Shown here: in pieces, positions 12,441 through 31,605 of the stretch | Position numbering within the stretch: the first letter of the stretch is position 1 | Layout of the letters: every line of letters begins with the position of its first letter | NCBI GenBank assembly: GCA_963573385.1 | Contig: CAUYLG010048333.1 | Coordinates: 1 to 64,000 of the forward strand | Reading direction: 5' to 3' | DNA: 64,000 nucleotides | DNA from: Cacajao melanocephalus | Lineage: Eukaryota; Chordata; Mammalia; Primates; Pitheciidae | Notes under the pieces: model-generated | Told to the model about the DNA's origin: nothing | Seen by the model: only the letters and a program-made list of their open reading frames with translations | Databases searched by the model: none | Position numbers and translations under genes: made by a program

Positions 12441-13440
12441 GCAACTGGACATCAGCAAAAAAAGTGAATCTCAACCAAAATCTTGCACCTTATACAAAAA
12501 TTAACTCAAACTGGATCACAGACTTAATGTAAAACATAAAACTATAAAACGTTTAGATAAAAGTAGAAGAACAGTTTTCAGGACCTAGAGCTACAAGAAT
12601 AGTTCTTGGAATTGATGCCAAAAGCACAACCCACAAAGAAAAATAAATTGGACTTCATCAAAATTAAAAGCCTTTGCTCAGCAAAAGACCCTATTAAGCA
12701 GATGAAAAGATTAGCTTAGCTGCAGTCTAAGAGAAAACATTTACAAACTACCGCATATCCAACAAAAGAGTAACATGTAGAATATATTTACAAATTCTCA
12801 AAACTCAATTATCAACAAAAAAAAACAATTAGAAAGTGGGTGCTCTAATTCTGATGTGGTTTGATCCCTCCAAATCTCATGTTGAAATTTGATCCCCAAT
12901 GTTGGAGGTGGGGCCTAACATGAGGTGTTTGGTTCACAGGGATGGGATCATTCATGTATGGCTTGGTGTCATCCTTGCAGTAATAAGTGAGTTCTTGGTC
13001 TATTAGATCCGGTGACAGCTAGTTGTTTAAAAAAGCCTGCCACCTCTCCTCCCATGCCTCACCACAAGACCTCTGTACACACTGGCTCCCCGAAGCAGCC
13101 GGAGGCCCTCACCAGAAGCAGATGCTGGTGTCATGCTTCTTGTATAAGCTGTAGATCCATGAGCCAAATAAACCTTTTCTTTATAAATTACCCAGCCTCA
13201 GATATTCCTTTACAGCAACAAAAAAACAGGCTAACACAATGGGCAAAACACATGAACAGTTATTTCACAAAAAGGATATATAGATGGAAAATAAGCACAT
13301 TCAGAGATCTTTGGCACCATTAGCCATTAAGGAAATGCAAATTAAAACCATAATAAGATACCACCATATATCTATTAAAATGACTAAAATAAAAAATAAA
13401 AACCAGTAATACCAAAGGCTGGCAAGGATGCAAAGAAACT
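12441..13440 (+). pseudogene. L1M ORF2 3' portion, dead, split by an LTR
   Basis: The segments 12441-12840 and 13239-13440 read as contiguous L1 ORF2 C-terminal sequence on the + strand: ATCTTGCACCTTATACAAAA, AATTGGACTTCATCAAAATT, GCCTTTGCTCAGCAAAAGAC, then GGGCAAAACACATGAACAGT, GGAAATGCAAATTAAAACCA and AAGATACCACCATATA. In L1 this encodes the C-terminal segment downstream of the reverse transcriptase. Stops and frameshifts break it, and no start or upstream domain is present. Confidence 0.8.
12836..13243 (+). mobile_element. MaLR solo LTR (MST-like) inside L1
   Basis: LTR at 12841-13238 (398 bp), beginning TGCTCTAATTCTGATGTGG and ending AACACA. MST-type landmarks: TCATGTTGAAATTTGATCCC, GGAGGTGGGGCCTAA, GGCCCTCACCAGAAGCAGAT, CCAAATAAACC (AATAAA signal) and TTATAAATTACCCAGCCTCA. 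Flanking GTGGG (12836-12840) and ATGGG (13239-13243) are a 5-bp duplication with one change. No internal region remains. Confidence 0.85.
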
Positions 13441-13842
13441 CAAAAGCCCCACCTCAGTTCTGCCCTTGTAAGTGGTATAGGAAATTAAACAAACCCCTAG
13501 GTCAAAAATCAGAAAGAAGCACTTCATAGGCATCCATTAAATGGTTGTTAAAAAAACAAACTAAATTTGTCTAAAGCCAAATATTCACTTTTATGGAATC
13601 ATAAGGTAAGCCAATTATGAGCTCTCAAAAAGCTCATTTTGAATAAAGAATTAAACATAAATTCAAAAATATTTATAAATACTTGACATCTGAACTAACA
13701 TATGACCCTAAAAGGAGGGCCCTAAATTAAGTCTGGACTAAGTCCTAAGTCATCTGAGCAGTGTATCTTATCTTCTAGGGTACTCAGGGAAGACAGGGAA
13801 TTAAGGCAAGTGTGGGACTGGTCGTAACACAGATGAGTTCTG
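13441..13842. other. Unassigned DNA between L1M and LTR
   Basis: No gene or repeat was recognised. Low complexity and AT-rich in part. Confidence 0.45.
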
Positions 13843-14317
13843 GGTTGTGTTACAGTCTGAATGTTTGTATCCCTTAAAATTCATATGTTGAAACCCTAAA
13901 CCCTAATGTGATGTTATATGAAGACAGGGCCTTTGGGAAGAAGTAAGGTTTACCTGAGGTCATGAAGATCAGGCCTTCATAATAGCATTTGTACCCTTAC
14001 AAAAAGAGGAGACAACTCTCTCTCCCCCTTCCCCTTTTTTCTCTCTCTCTTTCCATCCCCTCTCCCTCTCCGTCCTTTCCTCTCTCATTCTCTCTCTCTC
14101 CAAAAGTGAATTCATCAAGGAAAAGCCACATAAGAACATAAGGAAAAGAGCCCTTCTAAGACAAGCCAGGAGACAAACTTAGCAGGAACAGAATCTGGGG
14201 GCACCCTGATCTTAGATTTCCCAGCCTCCAGAACTGTGAGAAATAGATTTCTGTTGTTTAAGCTAACCAGTAGGGTATTCTGTCAGTCATAGCAGCCTAA
14301 GCTCTAAGAACAGGGTG
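13843..14317 (+). mobile_element. MaLR solo LTR (MLT1-like) with pyrimidine expansion
   Basis: LTR at 13848-14312, from TGTTACAGTCTGAATGTTTG to CTCTAAGAACA. MLT1-type landmarks: AAAATTCATATGTTGAAACC, CCCTAATGTGATG, GATCTTAGATTTCCCAGCCT, CCAGAACTGTGAGAAATAG and TTTCTGTTGTTTAAG. Flanking pentamers GGTTG and GGGTG differ by one base, consistent with an LTR-retrotransposon target duplication. Confidence 0.85.
14016..14101. repeat. CT-rich microsatellite inside the MLT1-like LTR
   Basis: An 86-bp pyrimidine tract (CTCTCTCCCCCTTCCCC and CTCTCT runs) sits where MLT1 LTRs have a short CT-rich stretch, so it is probably an in-place expansion. Confidence 0.85.
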
Positions 14318-15788
14318 CTTGAAAATACAAGTCTGTCCACTGGGTTTGGACAGACTTCATGTTGACCAATGAGGAGGCCTAGAAGCCAATCTTTTTTTCT
14401 CTTTTTCTCAGTTTGTTACATGTATCATCTTTGGGTTGAGAATTCTGATAGGAATATTTTAAGATTTTCATCTCAAAGGTCCTCTTCTCTTTTATCTGTC
14501 CACCAAAGTATAGTCTAAAACTTCTATGACATCTCAAGCCTACTGTAATTTCTCTTTTCTCTCTGAATACTGATACTGTTAACTTTTTCACATCTTAGAA
14601 CTTAAAATTAATCTGGCTTGCTAATAGATTATGTCATATGTGGCTATCTGATTTCCCAATAGACCATCAATATCTTAGGACAAAGCACTCTATCTTACAT
14701 ATTATATCCTCTTTACTCATACTTACCCTGACACTCCTACAAGCATTGATTTAGATATGCAAAGTTTCTAACAAAGGTAGGTCAGAAGTACTTCTATTGT
14801 TTGCTTTTAGGCCAAATCTGAAAGCATTGGAGGGGTTAAATTTCTGGGAAAAAAAAATTGGTTATTACACTAACAAAAGAAGTATGGAATATGGGAAAGA
14901 ATTTTTTTTAATAATGAAATAGGCTTTTTTTTTAATAGACTTTAGTTTTTTGTTGCATGTTTTGGTAAGAAAAATACAATGGAACAGAATAAAAATGTCC
15001 TCTTCATAATATAACAAGCAAGCATTTGGCTATAACATATACTAATAAAACTGTGACAAAGAATTATATATAGCACAGGACAAATCAGTCATCATCACAA
15101 AAACTAAAAAATAATAAGTAAAAAAATATATATTTTCTATCCCCCAAAATTATATATCCTATTAATACATAATATTTTCATTTAATTGGCTAAGAATAAG
15201 GAACTTAATATATTTTATTATGGATCATAATTATTGAATAGTCTTACCTTCTCTCTTCTAAAATCAACTTTCCTTAAGGGACAGTTGAAATCTCAAATTA
15301 TTAAATCTTGAAAGTGGATGTGCATGCTGGGCTCTCACTGGTTTTTTTCCTTTAAAATAAATACCTTTATGAACCAGCCTGAAATATCTAAACCCAAGTC
15401 CAACCATCAAGGTGGTATATCTTGAAATGTTCTCTAAAAAGCTAAGTTAAAATTCTAATTAAAATGGCAAACCAGAAAAAGGCGAGACATTATCAAGCAT
15501 TATCAATTTAATGATGATTAGCGGATCAGATTAATTTCTAGAGAATGGACGCAGAGGAACTGAAATGAAGCACTGGCCATTTTTAAAGGAAGTGAAAAGG
15601 GTACAAGGGCATAGGAGGTAGGGAAGGCTTAAAGTGCAGAGGGGAATAGGAAAAAGAGAGCAGGCCTGGAGTGACAGAGACAAGGGTACTAATCAGTCAC
15701 AGGGCACACAAGAGCACAGGGCAGGTTTTATGGGAGAGATAAAACAATTCAAATCTAAGTTGGGAAACACCAAAGGTAAATGCAAATT
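14318..15788. other. Unassigned AT-rich DNA with the first copy of a 42-bp duplication
   Basis: No gene was recognised. The interval includes 14637-14678, the presumed source of the near-identical copy at 16154-16195. Around 15530-15760 the sequence is purine-rich without a recognised element. Confidence 0.5.
14637..14678 (+). repeat. 42-bp dispersed duplication, copy 1
   Basis: TATGTGGCTATCTGATTTCC to ATCAATATCTTAG recurs at 16154-16195 in the same orientation with one mismatch (C to T at the eighth base). It is not part of a repeat I recognise. Confidence 0.95.
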
Positions 15789-16050
15789 TATTCAGTAATT
15801 TTTTTTTTTTTAAGAAGTCGTCTCAACTCTGTTGCCCAGGCTGGAGTGCAGTGGTGCGATCTTGGCTAACTTCAACTTCCGCCTCCCAGATTCAAGTGAT
15901 TCTCCTACCTCAGCCTCCTGAGTAGTTGGGATTACAGGTGCACCATTCCCAGCTAATATTTTGTATTTTTTGTAGAGACGGGTTTCACCATATTGGCCAG
16001 GCTGGGATTACAGGCATGAGCCACCGCACCTGGCCTATTCAGTAATTTTT
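15789..16050 (-). mobile_element. Internally deleted Alu with TSD
   Basis: Antisense Alu body at 15804-16035, flanked by a perfect 15-bp duplication TATTCAGTAATTTTT (15789-15803 and 16036-16050). The left arm lost about 54 bp: GGCCAGGCTGG joins directly to GATTACAGGCATGAGCC. Both normal junctions carry GCTGG, so loss between short direct repeats is likely. Confidence 0.93.
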
Positions 16051-16153
16051 GCCTGAGGCAAGACCTTACATAGCCTTTACGGTTTCTCTTTTTCTTGTTT
16101 TGCTTTTTTGTGTTTTTGTTGTATCATTTTATTCTTGTTTGGTCCCCAGCCTC

Positions 16154-16195
16154 TATGTGGTTATCTGATTTCCCAATAGACCATCAATATCTTAG
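16154..16195 (+). repeat. 42-bp dispersed duplication, copy 2
   Basis: 41 of 42 bases match 14637-14678. It lies immediately before an Alu fragment that lacks its tail, which suggests a repair-associated insertion here. Confidence 0.95.
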
Positions 16196-16209
16196 TGGTG
16201 CCTCCCCAC

Positions 16210-16345
16210 CACTCTATTGCCCAGGTGGGAATGCAGTGATGTAATTTTAGCTCACTGCAACCTTCAACTCCAACTCCTGGGCACAAGAGATACTCCTGCC
16301 TCAGCCTCCTGCTGGGACTACAAGTACCAGCCACCATGCCCAGCT
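16210..16345 (-). mobile_element. Alu fragment, antisense
   Basis: TCTATTGCCCAGGTGGGAAT through CTCCTGCCTCAGCCTCCTGC to CCACCATGCCCAGCT is one antisense Alu arm of about 135 bp. There is no T-rich tail and no TSD, so it is a remnant rather than a clean insertion. Confidence 0.85.
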
Positions 16346-17104
16346 CCTTTACATTTTCTAATGTTACATCCTAATTCAAACATTGGAACTGCACCTATAA
16401 AAATACTCCCTGAGTAGACCCAGTGTTTCAATTTGTCCAAGCCCTTCATTAATTAATTTTTAATAGGAGAAAAGGCATACAAAATTCATTTAACATATAT
16501 ACATGAAAGACTTCACAATGAAGACCCAACCTCCCACTGAGTTAGGAGATAGGAAATAGGAAACCTGAATTCTACAAGTCTCTTTCCTCACTCTTGCTCC
16601 AAATTACAGCCCTATATTCTACCAGAAACATGTAGCATTTAAAATAGACCCTTTCAAAATTGTGATGGGACATTTCTTCTTTGTTCCTTTATATTCTCTG
16701 GTACACACATAATGTACAGTCAACAACAGTTCTGTCGCACCCAGTGAAAGTGTTTAATAACAATAGAGTATCAATGCTTTCTCAAAAGAAAGATATCATA
16801 CATGGTTATAAATATAAAGGTAAATAAAATACTGAATTAATCTTGAATTGAAGAAAAAAACGACCATTGCAGAAAGAAAAAGAACATTGCCATATATTTG
16901 TATATAAAAATTAAGATTTGTCATAGGTATGTATATAAAATATTCACATTGAATATATAAATATATTATGCAAATTGAAGTTAGTACTAAGTACAAGTCT
17001 CCAGGAAAAACAAAACAAAACAAACATATAAGGTTAAAAAAAAAAAAGCTAAGAAATTGCTAACAAAATATTCTCTCTATATCTTTGATCTTCAGTGAAT
17101 CTGA
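16346..17104. other. Unassigned AT-rich DNA
   Basis: No gene was seen. The minus-strand frame at 16796-17023 is hydrophobic only because the DNA is A/T-rich. Confidence 0.5.
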
Positions 17105-20334
<3,230 letters not shown>

Positions 20335-20600
20335 CTTAATTTTTTTAGATTACAGGGATAATACATGCTCCTCAAAATAAAATCAAATTATATGAAGGCA
20401 TAAAAATTTTAAAAAAGAAAAGGTCTCTGGTTAGAGGTTTATTCCCCCAAAAGAACAGTTAATAATTTGGTATGTAACATTCAGGGATATCTTTACCATA
20501 TTTATACAAATCTGTTTGGTTTTTTTTTTTACAAAATGGGATTTTTTTTTACTCTCTTTTGTCACGTCTACATGGAAAAACTTTAGTTTAGAAAAATTAA
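20335..20600 (-). mobile_element. Probable old L1M 3' UTR, antisense
   Basis: AGATTACAGGGATAATACAT, then ACAGTTAATAATTTGGTATG and CAGGGATATCTTTACCATAT follow the order of an antisense L1M 3' UTR I recognise in outline. It is strongly diverged, and the subfamily is unknown. Confidence 0.4.
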
Positions 20601-22870
<2,270 letters not shown>

Positions 22871-23014
22871 TCAGTCATTTTAGAAAGACTGAAGAGGCAT
22901 TTATTTCTTTAAAAAAGCAGTGAGATTATTTTCAAACCTAAATATACTGCTCATTTTGAATTTTGATTTTACATAGATGTGGACATAATTCGGGTCTATC
23001 CATCATCACTCTGC

Positions 23015-23230
23015 ACCTCGTATTGATTCAACAGATACTTCCTGAGCAATTATAGTGTGAGATGGATGAGAAAACCAAGCCAAATAAGATATAGTACCTG
23101 CCTTGAAAGAGCTCATGGACTAGTGAGGATGTGCTAAGCACAGTACTCTGATTACAAGAGCTTCACAGAGTGGCAGGCATGTCACCCAGTAAGGGCAGGA
23201 GGTGAGAGGTCAGAGAAAGCTTCCTAGGGA
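23015..23230 (-). mobile_element. L2 LINE 3' end, antisense
   Basis: ATTGATTCAACAGATACTTC, TATAGTACCTGCCTTGAAAG, AGCTCATGGACTAGTGAGGA and the AGTAAGGGCAGGAGGTGAGA block follow antisense L2 order. The ends are not defined. Confidence 0.5.
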
Positions 23231-24824
23231 TGTTTTCAAATTTTCTAATTTACTAATTATAAATTTTATGTAAACCTTATCTGTCATAATGGAGTCTCTT
23301 TTTCCTATACTAATAGGTAAGTTTTAACTAACTCTAACCTGTGTTCTTTAAAAGAATCCACGTTCTCTTGGTACAATATAAGATCCTAAAGAAAAAGATT
23401 TTAAAAATATTTCCTCATTAATTTAAAAACAAGCCAACACTCTGAATTGCATCTTAACATTGAAAATGTTTCCACTTTCATGTCCTGGTTTTTTATGTCA
23501 TTAACATTTCACATTCTGTATGACCATTATCCCTTAGCAACAGTTTTAAAATTTGGACCAAATTCTAGAGGATGAGAATATCTCATTTTTGTACATAATC
23601 AGAGGCAAGAGAAAGAGTAATTTGGTCTCTCTCTTTTGCCCACCTAAAACATAAGAGAAATATATTAAAATACCACTTACGAGATTTCAAGAGGACACAA
23701 TTCAAAGGATGATAATAAATGCACGTCACCAAGAGTTGACATTTCCATGACCTAAGCTTGTTACATACTGTACCTCCCGTTCATGTCTATTGACATCCAA
23801 GAGTAAACCCTAAGGGAGTTGTTTTGAGTGAGGGTTTCTGTATGTCTCTTTGAATAGGAATACAAAGTGACAGAAAAATAACTCAAAATTGCTATAAAAT
23901 GAATGGTATTTCCAAATGCGCAGGCAAACAACATGCACTTTAATGTAACACATTTCTTCTTATTTGGCAGTAAGTTAAAACATATGTTGCTTGAAGTTTA
24001 TATAAAATGGATGAAAAGGTGTTATTTGTGTTAAAAATGAAACCAAATTACTAAGTGGTTTAAAATCCACGGCTTTTATTATCCAAATGTAGCCAGTTAA
24101 AAGTAATGTCACTTGAAGAGTAAAAATAAATTAGGGTTAACAGTTACTGGTTTGCTTATTTTTTTGATGAAGAAAATAAACAAAGTAAAACCCTTCAAAA
24201 ACATGCACTTAGTCATTACAATTTCACAATTTTCTTTAACACAATTCCAAAAACAAACAACAAAGAAATTTTGTTACCCCTTAAAATTAAGTACAAATAT
24301 TCTCTCCAAGGCTTTTTCTTCTATGAATTACCAAAGAAAGAGCTCTCAAAAGCTTAGTCACACTTCAAAAAGAAAAAGTCAATGGCAACAGGCAAAAATC
24401 AGGTGGCAAAAATGTCTTCATCAACTTGCCCTGGGGAAAAAAAATCTCATGAAAAAGAATAAAAACAAAAAGCAAAATCATTACTATCAAATAATTTTTA
24501 AACCATTAATAGTTTGATTAGCACTTCATAAAACGAATAAAAACAACAGTACATCCTCTGGGGTTGTTTAGACTTGAGAGAGAAAGAGAAAGAAAGAGAA
24601 TGATCTCTAATGGGCTGGAAGAGTAGAAGTCCAGACTAAAACTTAAAAACAAAAAGTTTTGCTAGTTCGTTTTCAAATAAACAGTATATAGGCAGATATT
24701 TGTTTCTGAGGCCTCAGGTACTTGGCAGAGGTGACTTTTTCCTAAAGTCATAACTTATTTAGGATTCAAAGTCAAGTCATGTTTTTTTCCTGTTGACCAG
24801 TGCTTAATATAGTAAAATATTAAT
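23231..24824. other. Unassigned AT-rich DNA
   Basis: No gene was recognised. The frame at 24113-24517 (134 codons) opens at a TTG, not an ATG, is rich in Lys, Asn and Gln as expected of A-rich DNA, and has no domain. A purine-rich GAGA run lies near 24576-24600. Confidence 0.5.
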
Positions 24825-27156
<2,332 letters not shown>

Positions 27157-28040
27157 CTAAATGACTTCATCACTCTTTTCTTCTATTCCTTTTTCCCCTC
27201 CTGTGTGTTCAATTTTAAGCATTTTATAAAGAAAATAGTAAAGCTGAATTTGGATCTTATAGAATTATTAGGCTGGAATGGAGAGAAATAAATACTGTTC
27301 ATCTAGTAAAATAGTGCTCTCAGAATGTATATTATATATTCATGTACTCGAAATACAGAATACTTCGAAATGAAGATAAATATGTTGAGATTTTAGTTTC
27401 TAGAAAAATGATAAATGAGCTATTGAAAATTAAATAAACACTTCAGAATGGTCTGATTCAAGAGTATCTAATGATGGTAAAAGTCTATACATTTTTCCTT
27501 TTCATCTAACATATCTGTGTGGAAAAGGATTTTTGCATTTGTCTGTATTAAAAGTAAAATATAATACTATAAATGGATGTTGCATCTGGTATGCAGATCC
27601 AACAATAACACATTGTCCATATATTTGTGTGTGTGCGTATGTGTGTGTATTAATCTAATATATATACTAGATTCAGGGAGCATAATACTGAGGTTTGGGC
27701 TTTGAGTGAATGCTTCACCCAAAGAGTGAACATGGAACCCAATAAGTAGTTCTCCTTGTATTAAATAGGAATGGATACGACATGAAAACTGATCTCACTG
27801 AAAGCATTTTTAACTTCATTTTAAATTTGATTTTTCTTGTTCTTTTTACGATAGTCCAATTTTTCTAACATGTTACCATAATTTTTTCCATTCTGTTAAA
27901 AAATTTTCAAAGCATAGGAATCACAACTACTACTTCTCACAGCAATTAGTTTGCAAGGTTTTATTTTTCTATCAATTGTAATCCAAGTATTGGAATATAC
28001 TATTATACCTCATTAATTTATTTTGGAGTTCTGCAATATA
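27157..28040. other. Unassigned AT-rich DNA
   Basis: No gene was seen. A short interrupted (TG)n tract lies at about 27624-27652. Confidence 0.5.
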
Positions 28041-28351
28041 AAAAGTATTCTGGCTGGGCGTGGTGGCTCACACCTGTAATCCCAGCACTTTGGGAGGCCA
28101 AGGCAAGTGGATCATCTGAGTTCAGGAGCTCGAGACCAGCCTAACCAACATGGTGAAACCCCATCTCTACTAAAAATACAAAAATTAGCTGGGCATGGTG
28201 GTGGGTTCCTATAACCCCAGCTAGTCAAGAGGCTAAGGGAGGAGAATCATTTGAACCCCGGAGGCAGAGGTTGCAGTGAGCCGAGATCACACCACTGCAC
28301 TCCAGCTTGGGTGACAGAGCAAGACTCCATCTCAAAAAAAAAAAAGCATTC
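28041..28351 (+). mobile_element. Alu with TSD
   Basis: Alu body at 28052-28341 (GGCTGGGCGTGGTGGCTCAC). The flanks AAAAGTATTC (28041-28050) and AAAAGCATTC (28342-28351) differ at one base. Confidence 0.94.
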
Positions 28352-28428
28352 CATGGACAAATACATATGTAAATCATAAGACCAGAGGAAGAACAAACAA
28401 TTTCCAAAGTTAAAAAATTTCCAAAGTT

Positions 28429-28744
28429 AGTGGCTCATGCCTGTAATCCCAGCACTTTGGGAGGCTGAGGTAGGAGGAAGATTGCTTAAGGCCACAAGTT
28501 TGAGACCAGCCTGGGCAACATAGCTAGATTCCATTTCTAAAACAATTTTTAAAACTTAGCCAGGCATGGTGGTACATACCTGCAGTCCCAACTACTCAAG
28601 AGACTGAGACAGGAAGATCCCAGGAGTTCAAGGCTGCAGTGAGCTATGATTGTGCCACTGCACTCCAGTCTGGGCGAAGGAGAAGGACTCCATTTCTTAA
28701 ACACACACACACATACACATACACACACACACTCACAGACACAA
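28429..28744 (+). mobile_element. Old Alu with a CA-repeat tail
   Basis: It begins a few bases into the element (GTGGCTCATGCCTGTAATCC) and has a J-like right arm (AGTTCAAGGCTGCAGTGAGC). The 3' tail has become an interrupted (CA)n microsatellite at 28700-28744. Confidence 0.9.
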
Positions 28745-28837
28745 AACCCTAAGGCTTTTCTAATTTTTTAAGAAGTATCCTTGTGCTTAAAAAAATTATA
28801 ATTCCATATTTCATAAGAATGCAACTGAACATCACTT

Positions 28838-29049
28838 TACAAATAAGTTTGGGTTTTTGGAGGGTGGGTTTTTTTTGGTTTGAGAGAGGATCTCACTTGT
28901 CACCCAGGCTGGAGTGCAGTGGCACAATCATGACTCACTGTAACCTTCACCTCCTGGGCTCAAGTGATCCTCTCACCACAGCCTGCTGAGTATCTGGGAT
29001 CACAGGCATACACTACCATGCCTGGCTAATTTCTGTATACAAATAAGTT
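28838..29049 (-). mobile_element. Alu right arm only, with perfect TSD
   Basis: The insert 28850-29037 is an antisense Alu right arm (GTCACCCAGGCTGGAGTGCA to ATGCCTGGCTAATT) with a T-rich tail. The left arm is absent. A perfect 12-bp duplication TACAAATAAGTT flanks it (28838-28849, 29038-29049), so the half element integrated as such: a 5'-truncated Alu or a FRAM-type monomer. Confidence 0.9.
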
Positions 29050-29588
29050 ATTACTAACACACTCAAATATTACTGAATTATATACTGGCAAACTTACACA
29101 TTTCACATCCCTAAAGATAGAAAACTGATACATATGGAGACTTAATGCCATTGATATTGATGAGACACATATTTCATGCCATTCTTTCATAAGTCTAAAA
29201 TAGGTCTCATTTAATTACATAAGCCTCAATTTTAGAGTTCTCTTATGTACTACAGAAATCTTTACAAAGCTAGTATGAATATGAGGCAGAAACTACCCAA
29301 AAGCCAAGTGTGCTATGACATAAAGAAAATACTAAAGAGCATGTGGAATCTGGCCTGTAGGCCATGAATATGAAAATCTACCTGCATGAAGCCTTATGGT
29401 GTCAAAGCCTTTAGAAAAGGTGACAGCTGAAACTAGTGGAAAGCCACTTTATTGAGAACTGTGGGAATTTCTAAATTAGGGGCCTTATGGGTCTTCTCAC
29501 TATGCATTTAAGGACTTGCATCCATTTCACATATTTCGTCCCAGGACACAGACTGTGTCTATGATTGCCTTCACACAATGACCAGTAC
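29050..29588. other. Unassigned DNA
   Basis: No gene or recognised repeat, up to the target site of the retroposed segment. Confidence 0.45.
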
Positions 29589-29896
29589 AAAAGGAAAAAT
29601 TTCCCCCTTCTACAAACACTCCCTTCGTGGAAGCCATCCTTCTCTCTCCTGGCTTTCCCCTCTGGGGTCCCTTTCCACACTCTCTTGTGGAAGCCTGTCT
29701 TCCCCTTCTAAACTCCATCTCTCTCTCTATTCCCTCCACTCAGTGTGGAAGCTGCTTTTCTCTCCTGGATTCCATCTTTCTGTAGTCTCTCACTCAGTGT
29801 GAGAGTTAGCTGTTTCTTTCTCTCTCCTTCTCCTGTTTCTCTCTTTAAATAAAATCACTTTCTACAAACAAACAAACAAAAAAAAGGAAAATTTTC
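29589..29896 (+). mobile_element. Retroposed transcript of unknown origin
   Basis: The insert 29604-29881 is a pyrimidine-rich 3' segment of about 260 bp with AATAAA at 29848-29853, followed about 10 bp later by an A-rich tail (AAACAAACAAACAAAAAAA). The flanks AAAAGGAAAAATTTC (29589-29603) and AAAAGGAAAATTTTC (29882-29896) match at 14 of 15 bases. Poly(A) signal, tail and TSD together are the signature of L1-mediated retroposition. GTGGAAGC recurs at spacings near 55-60 bp inside it. I do not recognise the source; an LTR-derived transcript or a gene 3' end are both possible. Confidence 0.65.
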
Positions 29897-31165
29897 ATTT
29901 GTCTTCAATCTGGTTATCTGGTTTAGGCACTGTCACTAAATTAAACAGTTTATATTTATGGTATGATATAGACATCTGTTCTTATGAATCCAATGTCAAA
30001 ACTTTATTTAAAAAAACCGTTAATTCGACGGAAAGTGTTATCAGTGATAGAAATATAAAATTCAAGTCTGACTTCTCTATTTGATTATAATTATCATGAT
30101 AGTACATATTTCAACTTTATGTAATAAACAGATCCTAAAAACTCAAAACATTTGAGAAATCATTACCTATAATGATTTTGCTAGGAAGTTCTTTTTAAGT
30201 TGCAGATGATTTAAGAGCAACTTCAAAATATCACTAAGCTCTATCAGGAAAAAAAAAAAGCTGACTTCACATTTTTATAAAGTAACTTCAAGATGAGCAT
30301 ACTGTCACTCTGAGAAAAGTAATTTGTTCTAGAACCAGGAAAACCAGGCCTTGTCAAGTTTCTACTTTATTGTAAACTTTTTCTTTTTTATTTTGACCAC
30401 TTACCAATTTCTAGTTTATTGTAAAATTTAACTACAGTAAACTTTAAAATGTAAACAATAGGCTACTGCCTATGAAAGGATCCCAAATTCCTCATCCTAA
30501 TATTCAGTGCTGATAAGAATTATGTGTTCCAAAATGATCGAATCTATCTATAAAATAGCTATACACATAGTCAAGCACATTTCATGTTATTGTCTTAAAA
30601 CATTCATTCATTTACTAATTTTATTCAGTCCTGGGCACAATGTTAGGCACTGGAATCTGAATTATAAACAACACAGACAATGTCACTCATGAGAGACAAC
30701 ACAGACAACTTCACTCAGGAAGTTTACAGTTTCTTGGGGGATGTACCAAGGATCTGTGGGAACACAGAAGGAAAGCACTTGGCCCAAACTGATGGGCCTG
30801 GAAAGGCTTTCTGGAAGAAGTGGTATCCGTGCTGAGCAACATATGCTCAATGGCTTTCAGCTCTCTGACCAAAGTTTCTGGCCTTTAACAATATTCAGGT
30901 TCGTAAAGACTATCCTGTATAGGTAAAGAACCACAGCCCAAAGAACCTTGCAACACTGAGGCATTCTATCAGCAACATTAGTACACACTATGAGTTTGCA
31001 GCTAAGTTAAAAACATTTATCTCATCTGTAAACCACCTCTTTCAAATCAGAAAAGGCTTCCGGAGCTCCTTATCCACATTCTGGACTGCTTTTCCTCTGC
31101 TCTCTATTTGAAAAGCTAAAAACAAACCAACCAACCAAACAACCAACAAAACACAACTTCTATTA
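29897..31165. other. Unassigned DNA including an L2 relic
   Basis: No gene was seen. An antisense L2 relic lies at 30605-30880, with a 29-bp-period tandem duplication in it (30668-30689 and 30697-30718, 20 of 22 bases matching). Confidence 0.5.
30605..30880 (-). mobile_element. L2 LINE 3' portion, antisense
   Basis: ATTCATTCATTTACTAATTT, CAGTCCTGGGCACAATGTTA, CAGGAAGTTTACAGTTTCTT and GAAAGGCTTTCTGGAAGAAG follow the antisense L2 3' order. Confidence 0.6.
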
Positions 31166-31253
31166 CCTCTCTTTTTTATTAAACTTGTTTACTGAAGTAC
31201 AACGTACATACAGAAAAGTAAAGAAATAAGAGCATGGCTGAAAAAATTATCAT

Positions 31254-31605
<352 letters not shown>

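Noticed and set aside
24113..24517. 134-codon + strand open frame outside recognised repeats
   Set aside because: It opens at TTG, not ATG. The composition (Lys, Asn, Gln, Ser) mirrors A-rich DNA, and no domain, signal peptide or splice context is visible.
28700..28744. Independent CA microsatellite
   Set aside because: It occupies the tail position of the Alu at 28429 and is better described as that tail.
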